Under the pieces are notes generated by a model, which was not told the DNA's origin, did no database searches, and was given only the letters and a program-made list of their open reading frames with translations. DNA of 64,000 bases from Bradyrhizobium ottawaense. GTDB taxonomy: Bacteria; Pseudomonadota; Alphaproteobacteria; Rhizobiales; Xanthobacteraceae. The translations under genes were made by a program, and so were the position numbers. How positions within the stretch are numbered: position 1 is the stretch's first letter; each line of letters opens with the position of its first letter. The stretch spans positions 8,160,001 through 8,224,000 of the forward strand of contig NZ_CP029425.2 in assembly GCF_002278135.3 (NCBI RefSeq). Direction: 5' to 3'. Shown here one piece after another: positions 33,309 through 42,268 of the stretch.

Positions 33309-34808
33309 TTACGCCCTCTGCCGCTCGTTGCGGATGGAGAGGAGCTCGACGGGGCGGTCGGGGATGACGATACGGAAAGTGGCGCCGATGGTGCCTTCGA
33401 CCAGGTGGATGTCGCCGCCATGGGCGCGGACCAGCTCGGCGGCGATGGCGAGGCCAAGGCCGCTGCCGCCGGGGCGGCCGGAGGTCTGGAACGCCTCGAA
33501 CAGGTGCTCCCGGGTCTTCTGGGGGACACCGGGGCCGGTGTCGGAAACCTCGAGAATTGCGACAGCGCCCTCGCGTTTTCCCGTGATCCGGATCTGCTGC
33601 ACCCCACCCTCGCCGGAGGCGTGACTTTCCAGCGCCTGGGCGGCGTTGCGGACGAGGTTGAGCAGCACCCGGAACAGCTGATCGGGATCGGCATCGACCG
33701 CAAGCCCGCGATCGATCGCGGCGACCCAGGCGATCGAGGCGTCGGAGGCGAGGCCCGCGGTCTCCCGCACCTCCAGCACCACAGGCTCGATCAGGATCAT
33801 GCGACGGTCCGGTGCGGCCTCCTGGGCGCGGCCGTAGGACAGCGTCGACTGGCAGAAGGCGATGGCACGCTCGAGCGAGCGCACCAGCTTTGGCGCAAAG
33901 CGCTGCACCCGCGGATCCGGCACGCTGGCGAGCTGATCCGACAGCAGCTGGGCCGAGGCCAGCAGATTGCGCAGATCGTGGTTGATCTTGGACACGGCGA
34001 GGCCAAGGGCGGCGAGCCGGCTTTTCTGATGCAGCATCGACATCAAATCGCGCTGCATGTCCGACAATTCGCGCTCGGCGACCCCGATCTCGTCGCTGCG
34101 CTGGCTCGGCACGATGATCCCCGCCGAGCTTTCGGGGTTCTCGTGGAAGCCGACCAGGCTCGCGGTCAGCCGCCGCATCGGGCGGACGAAGAGATAATGA
34201 AGCGCCAGATAGACGAGGCCCGCGGTCAGCGCGGCGATGATCAGCGCGACCACCACGACGTTGCGGGAGAACCGGTACATCTGCTGCCGCAGCGGCAACT
34301 CGTCGGTCACGATCTCGATGAACTGGGCCGTGCCGACGCCGGGGCCGACGATGCGGATGGCCTGGTTGCCGGTCTCCAGCATCATCCGGAACGAGCCGGT
34401 GATCGCGTCCCAGGCCGTCATGTCGCGCAGGTCGATGTCATGCTCGATGGCGGCCGGAATGTTGTCGCTGGCGAGCAATCGGCGCTGCTGGCCCATCTTG
34501 ATGGCGACGGCGCGGGCATTGATGCTTTTCAGGATCTGGCGCGACAGCGAATCGGGAACCATGCCGAGCGGCGCCGCATCCAGCACCAGCGCCGCCGTGT
34601 TGGCGGCGGCGACGCGGTCGTTGAGCCGGTTGACCCAGAAGTTGGCAATGGCGGGCACATAGAGCAGCACGGCCGCGATCATCACCAGGGGGACGGTGAG
34701 CAGCAACAACTTGCCTGACAGCCCGAGCCCGCGCGTCCCACGGGGGCGCATCGCCGGCGGGTCCGGCTGATCCTGATCCTGGACCGGCTGGAGGTCTGTC
34801 GTTGCCAC
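33309..34808 (-). CDS. orphan sensor histidine kinase
   Basis: A 499-residue protein from GTG 34808 (GAGGG upstream); ATG 34751 is also possible. Two membrane segments (LLLLTVPLVMIAAVLLYVPAIANFW and NVVVVALIIAALTAGLVYLALHYLF) enclose a periplasmic sensor of about 120 residues. A HAMP-like linker precedes the dimerisation helix with SKINHDLRNLLASAQL (phosphoaccepting His). The ATPase core has NLVRNAAQAL, SDTGPGVP and GGSGLGLAIAAELVRAHGG. No response regulator gene is next to it. The ligand is unknown. It is divergent from rpmH. Confidence 0.9.
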   Translation of the reverse strand: MATTDLQPVQDQDQPDPPAMRPRGTRGLGLSGKLLLLTVPLVMIAAVLLYVPAIANFWVNRLNDRVAAANTAALVLDAAPLGMVPDSLSRQILKSINARAVAIKMGQQRRLLASDNIPAAIEHDIDLRDMTAWDAITGSFRMMLETGNQAIRIVGPGVGTAQFIEIVTDELPLRQQMYRFSRNVVVVALIIAALTAGLVYLALHYLFVRPMRRLTASLVGFHENPESSAGIIVPSQRSDEIGVAERELSDMQRDLMSMLHQKSRLAALGLAVSKINHDLRNLLASAQLLSDQLASVPDPRVQRFAPKLVRSLERAIAFCQSTLSYGRAQEAAPDRRMILIEPVVLEVRETAGLASDASIAWVAAIDRGLAVDADPDQLFRVLLNLVRNAAQALESHASGEGGVQQIRITGKREGAVAILEVSDTGPGVPQKTREHLFEAFQTSGRPGGSGLGLAIAAELVRAHGGDIHLVEGTIGATFRIVIPDRPVELLSIRNERQRA

Positions 34809-35000
34809 GAAAGTCGCCCTCGCCTTTGGCGGATGAAGGATTGGCAGTATGAAGATGCGGCCCGACCTCGGTCCGGTCAAATTACGGATCGCTAATCTGC
34901 CGAGGTGGGATGTAAGCGCTGATATCGCGAGTCGCCACCTCAAGGGTTAAAAACCCCGCACAAACAGCGATATTCACCGGAATCGTGCGCTTGTGCGGCG

Positions 35001-35029
35001 TTGACGAAAACAAGGCGCTCGCTTATAAG
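35001..35029 (+). promoter_or_regulatory. sigma-70 promoter of the rpmH operon
   Basis: TTGACG (35001-35006) and TATAAG (35024-35029) are separated by exactly 17 bases, close to the consensus for the housekeeping sigma factor. Transcription would start near 35036, leaving a leader of about 134 bases before the rpmH GTG. Confidence 0.75.
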
Positions 35030-35051
35030 CCGGCCAAATTGTCCGCGATGA

Positions 35052-35108
35052 CCCGGTGCGACACCGGGAGCGGCTCTCTTGGGGCCGGAAACGGCCCGTT
35101 TTGGGCCG
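35052..35108 (+). promoter_or_regulatory. leader hairpins with mutually exclusive pairing upstream of rpmH
   Basis: CCCGGTG/CACCGGG (35052-35068) is a perfect 7-bp hairpin. Then GGGCCG (82-87), CGGCCC (92-97) and GGGCCG (103-108) follow, in 35000 numbering. The first two pair around a GAAA tetraloop, while the last two pair around GTTTT. The middle segment cannot do both, which is the logic of an attenuator. The T-run lies between segments two and three. The role is inferred. Confidence 0.55.
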
Positions 35109-35169
35109 CATCTTCGGGACTTTACCATCAATTCTACAGGCAAATTGCCCGGTCAGCGGAGAAAAACCC

Positions 35170-35304
35170 GTGAAGCGGACTTATCAACCCAGCAAACTGG
35201 TGCGCAAGCGCCGTCACGGCTTCCGTGCCCGTCTCGCCACTGCCGGCGGCCGCAAGGTTCTCGCCGCCCGCCGCGCTCGCGGCCGCAAGCGTCTGAGCGC
35301 CTGA
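35170..35304 (+). CDS. rpmH: 50S ribosomal protein L34
   Basis: A 44-residue protein from GTG 35170. The sequence [20 protein letters not shown]...[19 protein letters not shown] is the L34 pattern, very basic. It sits in domain I of 23S rRNA near the exit tunnel. It is first in the rpmH-rnpA-yidC order found throughout bacteria, and its leader carries an attenuator-like fold. GTG start and a GGAG-like sequence 8-10 bases upstream fit the family. Confidence 0.97.
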   Translation: MKRTYQPSKLVRKRRHGFRARLATAGGRKVLAARRARGRKRLSA

Positions 35305-35332
35305 GCCGGACCCCCTTTTCCGGGATTTCATC

Positions 35333-35746
35333 ATGGATCGGCTGAGGCAGCGGGCGGATTTCCTCGCCGTTGCCAATGGCGCGCGGGTGAACAGTCCCGC
35401 GTTCGTCCTGCAAAGCCGCCCCCGCGATGACGGCGGCCCGATCCGTATCGGCTTCACCGTTACCAAAAAGAACGGCAACGCCCCCGCGCGCAATCGTATC
35501 CGGCGCCGGCTTCGCGAACTGGTGAAGCGGCTCGATCCGGTGTCGATGCAGCCCCATCATGATTATGTCCTGGTCGGACGAAGCGGCGCGCTCTCGCGCG
35601 ACTTCGCCACCATGCTCGACGATCTGCGCATGGCGTTCACGAAGCCGGCGCGGCATACGGCCAAGGGACCTGCGAATGGACGCAGCCCGAGGACTGACCG
35701 TACCGGGCCCCGCCCCGCTCCTGCTGCCAGCCGCAAACCGGAATGA
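35333..35746 (+). CDS. rnpA: ribonuclease P protein component
   Basis: A 137-residue basic protein. Family markers are LRQRADFLAVANGARVNSPAFVLQ, RIGFTVTKKNGNAPARNRIRRRLRELVK with the RNR signature of RNase P proteins, and HDYVLVGRSGALSRDF. The C-terminal 30 residues are low-complexity. It binds the RNase P RNA for 5' maturation of tRNAs. It lies 28 bases after rpmH and 16 before yidC on one transcript. No yidD gene lies between them. Confidence 0.95.
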   Translation: MDRLRQRADFLAVANGARVNSPAFVLQSRPRDDGGPIRIGFTVTKKNGNAPARNRIRRRLRELVKRLDPVSMQPHHDYVLVGRSGALSRDFATMLDDLRMAFTKPARHTAKGPANGRSPRTDRTGPRPAPAASRKPE

Positions 35747-35762
35747 TGACGAGACCCCAGAG

Positions 35763-37616
35763 ATGACCGACAATCGCAATACCATCCTCGCCGTCATTCT
35801 GTCGGGCCTCGTCCTGATCGCCTGGCAGTATTTCTACAATGTGCCGGCGATGGAGAAGCAGCGCGCCCAGCAGCAGACGCAGGCCGAGCTCCAGAAGACC
35901 ACGCCGCAGCCGTCGGCCTCCGCGACGCCGGGCGCGGCGCCGCAGCAGCCGGGCAACGCCGCTCAGCCGGCAACGCCGGGCGCGACCCAGCAGGCCCAGC
36001 CCGTGGTGGCGCGCGAGGCCGCGATTGCAGCCAGCCCGCGCGTGAAGATCGACACGCCGCGGATTGCCGGCAGCATCGCGCTGAAGGGCGGCCGCATCGA
36101 CGACATCGCGCTGGTGCAATTCCGCGAAACGGTCGATCCGAAGTCGCCGCCGATCATCCTCTATTCGCCCTCGGGCACCGCGGAGCCCTATTACGCCGAA
36201 TTCGGCTGGGTGGCGGCGACGGGCGTGACGGCGAAGATGCCTGATGCCCAGACCGTCTGGCAGCAGGACGGCAGCGGCAGCCTGACGCCGACGACGCCGG
36301 TGGTGCTGAAATGGGAGAATGGCGATGGTCTCACCTTCCGCCGCACCATTGCGGTCGACGACCATTATCTCTTCACCATCAAGGACGAGGTGAGCAATGT
36401 CGGCAATGCGCCGGTTACGCTCTATCCGTTCGCGCTGATCTCGCGCCACGGTGCGCCGCAGGTCTCCGGCTACTACATCCTGCATGAAGGCCTGATCGGC
36501 TATCTCGGCGACCAGGGCCTGCAGGAATATGCCTACAAGAAGATCGACGAAAGCAAGAAGGTGGACTTCAAGGTCACCAACGGCTGGCTCGGCATCACCG
36601 ACAAGTACTGGGCCTCGGCGCTGTTGCCGGATACCAATGCCCAGCTGCAGGCGCGCTTCTCGTCGAACCCATCCGGCAACGTCCACACCTACCAGACCGA
36701 TTATCTGCTCGACCCCGTCACCGTCGCGATCGGCGGCACTGCGACGGCGAACGCGCGGCTGTTCGCCGGCGCCAAGGAAGCCGGCGTGGTCGGCGTGTTC
36801 CCGTTCGCCGGCCTCGGCGGCTACAACAAGGAGCTGGGGCTGAACCATTTCGATCTCTTGATCGACTGGGGCTGGTTCTACTTCATCACCAAGCCGATGT
36901 TCCTCGGCCTCGACTTCTTCTACCGCTTCTTCGGCAATTTCGGCATCTCGATCCTGCTCGTGACCGTGATCGTGAAGCTGCTGTTCTTCCCGCTGGCGAA
37001 CAAGTCCTACGCCTCGATGGCGAAGATGAAGTCGGTTCAGCCGCAGCTGCAGGCGCTCAAGGAGCGTTATCCCGACGACAAGGTGAAGCAGCAGCAGGAG
37101 ATGATGGAGATCTACCGCAAGGAGAAGATCAATCCGGTCGCCGGCTGTCTCCCCGTGCTGATCCAGATCCCGGTGTTCTTCTCGCTCTACAAGGTGCTGT
37201 TCGTCACCATCGAGATGCGGCACGCGCCGTTCTACGGCTGGATCAAGGACCTCTCGGCGCCGGATCCGACCAACCTGTTCAACCTGTTCGGGCTGATCCC
37301 GTTCGATCCGACCACGATCCCGGTGTTCGGCCATTACCTCGCGCTCGGCATCTGGCCGATCATCATGGGCATCACGATGTGGTTCCAGATGAAGCTGAAC
37401 CCGACACCGCCGGACCCGACGCAGCAGATCATCTTCAACTGGATGCCGCTGATCTTCACCTTCATGCTGGCGGGCTTCCCGGCGGGCCTCGTGATCTACT
37501 GGGCCTGGAACAACCTGCTCTCGGTGATCCAGCAGAGCTACATCATGCGCCGCAACGGGGTGAAGGTGGAGCTGTTCGATAATCTCAAGGCGACGTTCGC
37601 GAAGAAGGCGACGTAG
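35763..37616 (+). CDS. yidC: membrane protein insertase YidC
   Basis: A 617-residue inner membrane protein started at ATG 35763; the preceding open codons belong to the rnpA region. Residue 8 on forms the first membrane segment (ILAVILSGLVLIAWQYFY). An Ala/Pro/Gln-rich stretch, then the large periplasmic beta domain (about 75-350), follows. The C-terminal Oxa1 part begins near LNHFDLLIDWGWFYFITKPMFLGLDFFYRFFGNFGISILLVTVIVKLLFFPLANKSY and includes VAGCLPVLIQIPVFFSLYKVLF. It inserts small membrane proteins alone or with Sec. Confidence 0.97.
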   Translation: MTDNRNTILAVILSGLVLIAWQYFYNVPAMEKQRAQQQTQAELQKTTPQPSASATPGAAPQQPGNAAQPATPGATQQAQPVVAREAAIAASPRVKIDTPRIAGSIALKGGRIDDIALVQFRETVDPKSPPIILYSPSGTAEPYYAEFGWVAATGVTAKMPDAQTVWQQDGSGSLTPTTPVVLKWENGDGLTFRRTIAVDDHYLFTIKDEVSNVGNAPVTLYPFALISRHGAPQVSGYYILHEGLIGYLGDQGLQEYAYKKIDESKKVDFKVTNGWLGITDKYWASALLPDTNAQLQARFSSNPSGNVHTYQTDYLLDPVTVAIGGTATANARLFAGAKEAGVVGVFPFAGLGGYNKELGLNHFDLLIDWGWFYFITKPMFLGLDFFYRFFGNFGISILLVTVIVKLLFFPLANKSYASMAKMKSVQPQLQALKERYPDDKVKQQQEMMEIYRKEKINPVAGCLPVLIQIPVFFSLYKVLFVTIEMRHAPFYGWIKDLSAPDPTNLFNLFGLIPFDPTTIPVFGHYLALGIWPIIMGITMWFQMKLNPTPPDPTQQIIFNWMPLIFTFMLAGFPAGLVIYWAWNNLLSVIQQSYIMRRNGVKVELFDNLKATFAKKAT

Positions 37617-37663
37617 CTGCACACGAAGCGTGCCCGGTCATGCGGGCGCAAATGCCTCCACAG

Positions 37664-37738
37664 CGTCATGCCCGGGCTTGTCCCGGGCATCCACGTTTTG
37701 GAGGGTACCGCGCAGACAGACGTGGATGGCCGGGACAT
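37664..37738. repeat. intergenic palindromic repeat, family A (partial)
   Basis: CGTCATGCCCGGGCTTGTCC, then GGGCATCCACG, is the left arm of family A. The right arm starts at CGTGGATGGCCGGGACA and breaks off. It lies between yidC and engB. Confidence 0.75.
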
Positions 37739-37799
37739 TTGAATGGGAAGACGCGCGTCGCGCTTTTGCCCGGCCAAGACGCGAGGATAGACTTTCCAG

Positions 37800-38453
37800 A
37801 TGACCGATAAATCAGACGACAAGCTGATCGAGGCCGGGCGGAAGCTGTTCGCGCGCGACTGGCAGTTCATCTGGGCCTCGCCCTCGATCCAGACGCTGCC
37901 GCCGATGGCGGGGCTGGAGGTCGCCTTTGCCGGGCGCTCCAATGTCGGCAAGTCGAGCCTGATCAACGCGCTGACGGGGCGCAACGCGCTGGCGCGCACC
38001 TCGCATACGCCGGGACGCACCCAGGAGCTGATCTTCTTCGAGGTCCCCGGCAAGACCGACCTGCGCCTGGTCGACATGCCCGGCTACGGCTATGCCAAGG
38101 CGCCCAAGAGCCAGGTGGCGTCCTGGACCGAGCTGATCCACAAATTCCTGCTGGGACGCGCCTCGCTTGCGCGCGTCTACGTGCTGATCGACGCGCGGCA
38201 TGGCCTCAAGGAGGTCGACCTCGAGGTCCTCAAGACGCTCGACCGCTCCGCGGTCAGCTACCAGATCGTGCTGACCAAGGCCGACCAGGTGAAGGCCTCC
38301 GAGCTGCAATCGCGCATCGCCGAAACCGAGGCGGCGCTGGCCAGGCATCCGGCCTCGTTCCCGAACGTGCTCGCGACCTCGTCACGCAGCTCGACCGGCA
38401 TGGAGAGCTTGCGCGCCGCGATGGCGAAACTGCTGGAAGAGCGCGCTACGTGA
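37800..38453 (+). CDS. engB: ribosome-assembly GTPase EngB/YsxC
   Basis: A 217-residue single-domain GTPase. G1 is FAGRSNVGKSS (45-53), G3 is VDMPGYGYAK (91-100), G4 is LTKAD and G5 is ATSS. The switch I region has RTSHTPGRTQELIFFEV. EngB acts in late 50S assembly and is often essential. Its TGA overlaps the next ATG in TGATG, so translation of the following membrane protein is probably coupled. The gene follows yidC as in other alphaproteobacteria. Confidence 0.96.
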   Translation: MTDKSDDKLIEAGRKLFARDWQFIWASPSIQTLPPMAGLEVAFAGRSNVGKSSLINALTGRNALARTSHTPGRTQELIFFEVPGKTDLRLVDMPGYGYAKAPKSQVASWTELIHKFLLGRASLARVYVLIDARHGLKEVDLEVLKTLDRSAVSYQIVLTKADQVKASELQSRIAETEAALARHPASFPNVLATSSRSSTGMESLRAAMAKLLEERAT

Positions 38454-38818
38454 TGGTGGCGCAGCGCCTGCTGATCGGACTTGCCGGTTTGATGGGCGCC
38501 GCCGGCGTCGCGCTGGCCGCCGCCTCGGCGCATGGCGGCGATGCGAGCCGGCTGGCCTCGGCCAGCGCGATGCTGCTGTTTCATGCAACTGCCATACTTG
38601 CAGCTGTCGCCCTGCTGGCGCGCGGCCTTCTGCACGGCGGAATTGGCCTCATCGGTGCATTCGGCTTCGTGATCGGCGCCGTGCTGTTCGCGGGCGACCT
38701 CACCTTGCGGCAATATGCCGGGCACTCGCTGTTTCCATACGCAGCGCCGACGGGCGGGACGGTGATGATCGCGAGCTGGCTGGCCGTGACGCTGGCCGCG
38801 GTGGTGGCGCGGAAATAG
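38453..38818 (+). CDS. DUF423 family membrane protein
   Basis: A 121-residue protein; ATG 38453 (TGATG overlap with engB) is chosen over GTG 38450. Four hydrophobic segments are visible: LLIGLAGLMGAAGVALAAASAHGG, LFHATAILAAVALLARGLL, GGIGLIGAFGFVIGAVLFAGDL and VMIASWLAVTLAAVVA. The central RQYAGHSLFPYAAPTGGTVMI is typical of the family. The function is unknown; members are small four-helix membrane proteins. It shares the engB transcript. Confidence 0.82.
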   Translation: MVAQRLLIGLAGLMGAAGVALAAASAHGGDASRLASASAMLLFHATAILAAVALLARGLLHGGIGLIGAFGFVIGAVLFAGDLTLRQYAGHSLFPYAAPTGGTVMIASWLAVTLAAVVARK

Positions 38819-38847
38819 GTCTCGTGTCCCGGACGCGGTGCGGCACC

Positions 38848-38978
38848 TAAAGCGCGTTTACGCGCGTCTTCGACGCGCTATGGTGACGCTCCGCAGAGCC
38901 GGGACCCAGCAAGCCGCATGGGCCCCGGCTCTGCAGCGCACCGCTGAAGAAGCGCTGCGCTGCGTCCGGGGCACGAAG
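38848..38978. repeat. intergenic palindromic repeat of a different type
   Basis: AGCGCGT...ACGCGCT is a dyad at the left edge. To the right lie CGGAGCC-type arms: CAGAGCCGGGACCCAG against TGGGCCCCGGCTCTG. A further arm, GCGCTGCGCTGCGTCCGGG, ends the unit. It fills the gap before argB and has no coding frame I trust. Confidence 0.6.
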
Positions 38979-39049
38979 ACCACTTTGCGCCACGCCCGCC
39001 AATCGGATAGAACGCAGGCCGCTCCAGTCCCGCCAGCGAGATCCGCGAC

Positions 39050-39937
39050 ATGACCGACATCTCCCCGCTCGACCAGGCCCGCATCCTGTCGGAAGCGCTG
39101 CCGCACATGCAGCAGTATGACGAGGAAACCATCGTCATCAAATATGGCGGCCATGCCATGGGCGACGAGGAGACCGCGAAGAATTTTGCCCGCGACATCG
39201 TGCTGCTGGAGCAGACCGCCATCAATCCGGTGGTGGTGCATGGCGGCGGCCCGCAGATCGCGACCATGCTCAAGCGCCTCGGCATCGTCTCGGAATTCGC
39301 AGCCGGCCTGCGCATCACCGATGCGGCGACCATCGAGATCGTCGAGATGGTGCTCGCCGGCTCCGTCAACAAGCAGATCGTCGGCTACATCAACGAAGCC
39401 GGCGGCAAGGCCGTGGGGTTGTCCGGCAAGGACGGCAACATGGTGAAGGCGTCGAAGACGACGCGGACCATCATCGATCCGGGCTCGAACATCGAGAAGG
39501 CAATCGATCTCGGCTTCGTCGGCGATCCCGAGAAGGTGGACCTCACGCTGCTCAACCAGCTGATCGGCTACGAGCTGATCCCGGTGCTGGCGCCGCTCGC
39601 AACCTCGAAGGAAGGCCAGACGCTGAACGTCAACGCCGACACTTTTGCCGGTGCGGTTGCCGGCGCGCTGAAGGCCAAGCGCCTGTTGCTGCTCACCGAC
39701 GTGCCTGGCGTGCTCGACAAGTCGAAGAAGCTGATCCCGCAATTGTCGGTCAAGGACGCGCGAAAGCTGATCGCCGACGGCACCATTTCCGGCGGCATGA
39801 TCCCGAAGGTCGAGACCTGCATCTATGCGCTGGAGCAGGGCGTGGAGGGCGTCGTCATCATCGACGGCAAGATGCAGCACGCGGTGCTGCTTGAACTCTT
39901 CACCAACCAGGGCACGGGAACGCTGATCCACAAGTGA
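39050..39937 (+). CDS. argB: acetylglutamate kinase
   Basis: A 295-residue amino-acid-kinase-fold protein. It has [11 protein letters not shown] with the catalytic Lys and glycines, [47 protein letters not shown], and [12 protein letters not shown] with [26 protein letters not shown]. It phosphorylates N-acetylglutamate, the second step of arginine synthesis, in the cytoplasm. The N-terminal extension ([21 protein letters not shown]) marks the arginine-inhibited hexameric type. It starts 231 bases after the DUF423 gene. Confidence 0.97.
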   Translation: MTDISPLDQARILSEALPHMQQYDEETIVIKYGGHAMGDEETAKNFARDIVLLEQTAINPVVVHGGGPQIATMLKRLGIVSEFAAGLRITDAATIEIVEMVLAGSVNKQIVGYINEAGGKAVGLSGKDGNMVKASKTTRTIIDPGSNIEKAIDLGFVGDPEKVDLTLLNQLIGYELIPVLAPLATSKEGQTLNVNADTFAGAVAGALKAKRLLLLTDVPGVLDKSKKLIPQLSVKDARKLIADGTISGGMIPKVETCIYALEQGVEGVVIIDGKMQHAVLLELFTNQGTGTLIHK

Positions 39938-39959
39938 GGGACGAGCGGACAAAGAAAAC

Positions 39960-40084
39960 CGTCATGGCCGGGCTTGTCCCGGCCATCCGCGATCTTTCGA
40001 TCCGCGCCAAGAACGTGGATGCCCGGGCCTTCGCCTCGCCGAAGAGGCTTTGGCCTCGCAGGCGGGACAAGCCCGGGCATGACG
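39960..40084. repeat. intergenic palindromic repeat, family A, with 37-nt insert
   Basis: The outer arms CGTCATGGCCGGGCTTGTCC and GGACAAGCCCGGGCATGACG are those of family A. Inside lies an extra block at 40027-40063 that begins GCCTTCGCCTCGCCGAAGAG. The same 37 bases occur, in reverse, in the element at 45178-45304. The repeat lies just upstream of the next gene and its reading frame is open through it. Confidence 0.8.
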
Positions 40085-40131
40085 GGCGGAGGGCTCAGCG
40101 CCCCCGCCGCTCACCCCTGACCCGCTTCCTG

Positions 40132-41118
40132 ATGGCGCTGCCGGCCGCGGCCGTCTCGTTCGTCTTCTCCTCAGTGCCGGCCCTCGCCGATCTGAAGATC
40201 TGCAACCGCATGTCCTATGTCGTCGAGGCCGCGATCGGCATCGACGACAAGGCGGCGACCGCGACGCGCGGCTGGTTCAAGGTCGATCCCGCCACCTGCC
40301 GCGTGGTGGTGCAGGGCACGCTGACCGCCGATCGCATCCTGCTCAACGCCCGCGCGCTCGGCGTCTATGGCGCCTCCCCGATTCCGCAGAACGGCAGCGA
40401 CATGCTCTGTGTCGCGCAGGACAATTTCGTCATCGCGGCGGCCCGGCAATGCCGCAGCGGCCAGACCCAGGCTGCGTTTACGCAAGTGACGCCGGCGCAA
40501 GGAGCCGACGGCAACCTCATTGCCTATCTCGCCGAGGATTCCGAATATGACGACGAGCAGGCCCGCCTCGCCGGCATCCAGCGGCTGTTGGTGATCGCGG
40601 GCTACGACGCCGCGCCGATCGACGGCGTCGACGGGCCGAAGACGCAGGCAGCCCTGGCCGCGTTCCTGAAGAGCCGCGGCTTGTCGTCGGACATCGTGGG
40701 CTCGCAAAACTTCTTCAAGACCATGGTCGATGCGGTGCAGACGCCGTCCCCGACCGGCCTCACCTGGTGCAACGACACGCCGCACAAGGTGATGGCGGCG
40801 ATCGCGACCGACGACGGCAAGTCCGTGACCAGCCGCGGCTGGTATCGCATCGATCCCAAGACCTGCCTGCACCCTGATGTGACCGGCCAGCCCAAGCAGA
40901 TCTTCAGCTTCGCGGAGGCCGTCGACGCCGACAACCGCGCCGTCAAGCTGAAGGACCGGCCGTTGAACTGGGGCGGCGACAGGCAGCTCTGCACGCGCGA
41001 GACCAAGTTCGAGACCGTTGAGCAGACCGATTGCGGCGCGCGCGGATTTGCGATGACGGGATTTGGCGCGGTGGACATGTCGAGCGGCGGCAAGACGCTC
41101 CGCTTTGCGCTGCCGTGA
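40132..41118 (+). CDS. exported DUF1036 protein with peptidoglycan-binding-like domain
   Basis: A 328-residue protein if started at ATG 40132, which gives signal peptide ALPAAAVSFVFSSVPALA. The frame stays open upstream to 39934 through the repeat; those codons translate the palindrome (for example KPGHDG). Two DUF1036-like modules are seen, one starting LKICNRMSYVVEAAIGID with GWFKVDPATCRVV, the second LTWCNDTPHKVMAAIA with GWYRIDPKTCLHPD. A peptidoglycan-binding-like helix segment (GIQRLLVIAGYDAAPIDGVDGPKTQAALAAF) lies between them. It is probably periplasmic. Confidence 0.82.
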   Translation: MALPAAAVSFVFSSVPALADLKICNRMSYVVEAAIGIDDKAATATRGWFKVDPATCRVVVQGTLTADRILLNARALGVYGASPIPQNGSDMLCVAQDNFVIAAARQCRSGQTQAAFTQVTPAQGADGNLIAYLAEDSEYDDEQARLAGIQRLLVIAGYDAAPIDGVDGPKTQAALAAFLKSRGLSSDIVGSQNFFKTMVDAVQTPSPTGLTWCNDTPHKVMAAIATDDGKSVTSRGWYRIDPKTCLHPDVTGQPKQIFSFAEAVDADNRAVKLKDRPLNWGGDRQLCTRETKFETVEQTDCGARGFAMTGFGAVDMSSGGKTLRFALP

Positions 41119-41160
41119 AATTGGCGTCATGATCAACACGCAAGCGCCTACAAGCTCCGC

Positions 41161-41296
41161 TGTCGTCCCCGCGAAGGCGGGGACCCATAACCCCAGGGAG
41201 TGGTTGTGGCGCGAAGCTGGCCACCCCGACTCTTCGCCGAACTCCTCCCCGTGGTTATGGGTCCCGGGCTCGCGCTTCGCGCGCCCCGGGACGACG
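41161..41296. repeat. intergenic palindromic repeat, family B
   Basis: TGTCGTCCCCGCGAAGGCGG and GCGCCCCGGGACGACG are the outer arms; inner arms GGACCCATAACC and GGTTATGGGTCC pair too. The interior carries GACTCTTCGCCGAAC, a sequence shared with the copies at 42010 and 58583. Confidence 0.8.
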
Positions 41297-41312
41297 AGCT
41301 GAGAATGTTGAT

Positions 41313-42005
41313 ATGAACCAACCCCGCACCTTTGCTCATGTCGACACCTGGGTGTTCGACCTCGACAACACGCTGTATCCGCATCACGTCAATCTGTGGC
41401 AGCAGGTCGATGTGCGGATCACCGAGTTCGTGTCCAGCTGGCTGCAGGTGACGCCGGCGGAGGCGCGAAAACTGCAGAAGGATTATTACCTGCGCTTCGG
41501 CACCACGATGCGCGGCATGATGACCCTGCATGGCGTGTCCGCCGACGACTATCTCGCCTATGTCCACAAGATCGACCATTCACCGCTGCAGCCGAACCCG
41601 GCGCTCGGCGAAGCCATCGCAAACTTATCGGGGCGCAAGCTGATCCTGACCAATGGCTCGGTCGACCATGTCGATGCGGTGCTGGCGCGTCTCGGCCTGG
41701 CAACGCATTTCGACGGCGTGTTCGACATCATCGCCGCCCAGTTCGAGCCGAAGCCGGCGGCGCAGACCTATCAGAAATTCCTCGCCGACCACGCGGTCGA
41801 TCCGACCAAAGCCGCGATGTTCGAGGACCTCGCCCGCAACCTCACCGTCCCGCACCAGCTCGGCATGACCACCGTGCTGGTGGTGCCTGACGGAACGAAG
41901 GAGGTGGTGCGGGAGGACTGGGAACTGGAAGGCCGGGATGCCGCCCATGTCGACCACGTCACGGATGATCTGACGGGGTTTTTGGCGGGGCTCTCGCCCC
42001 TATAA
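41313..42005 (+). CDS. pyrimidine 5'-nucleotidase (HAD superfamily)
   Basis: A 230-residue HAD phosphatase. Motif I is WVFDLDNTLYP, with the nucleophile Asp and the acid/base Asp two residues on. Motif II is ILTNGS; the Lys is in EPKPAAQTYQKF; motif IV is AMFEDLARNLTVPHQLGM. The cap begins LWQQVDVRITEFVSSWLQVT and has LQKDYYLRFGTTMRGMMTLHGVS, as in SDT1-type pyrimidine nucleotidases. It likely removes phosphate from UMP, CMP or related compounds. The gene stands just before dapD with a repeat between. Confidence 0.9.
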   Translation: MNQPRTFAHVDTWVFDLDNTLYPHHVNLWQQVDVRITEFVSSWLQVTPAEARKLQKDYYLRFGTTMRGMMTLHGVSADDYLAYVHKIDHSPLQPNPALGEAIANLSGRKLILTNGSVDHVDAVLARLGLATHFDGVFDIIAAQFEPKPAAQTYQKFLADHAVDPTKAAMFEDLARNLTVPHQLGMTTVLVVPDGTKEVVREDWELEGRDAAHVDHVTDDLTGFLAGLSPL

Positions 42006-42009
42006 CCGC

Positions 42010-42165
42010 CGTCGTCCCGGGCAAGCGTAAGCGCAGACCCGGGACCCATAGCCACAGGATTTGGTTGTCGCGCCGGATTGGTAACTCCGAATCTTCGTCA
42101 AACCACTCCCTGTGGCTATGGGTCCCGGATCGGCGCTCCGCTTCGCTGCGCTTGTCCGGGACGAC
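42010..42165. repeat. intergenic palindromic repeat, family B
   Basis: GTCGTCCCGGGCAAGCG opens and CGCTTGTCCGGGACGAC closes the element. GGGACCCATAGCCACAGG is answered by CCTGTGGCTATGGGTCCC, near-perfect over 18 bases. The interior AATCTTCGTCAAACC matches the copies at 41161 and 58583. Confidence 0.85.
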
Positions 42166-42268
42166 AGCGGAGTATGGACGACGGCGGAGTATGCCTTGAC
42201 TCCGCCCGCCCAAATCCCGAAAAAGCGCCCCAATCCGTCAAATTCCTGCTTCCCCAGAGGAAATCCCG

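Noticed and set aside
35637..37622. A 661-codon open frame on the minus strand across yidC
   Set aside because: Almost entirely Arg, His, Glu and Asp runs, the shadow of the yidC coding strand; yidC itself has every family marker.
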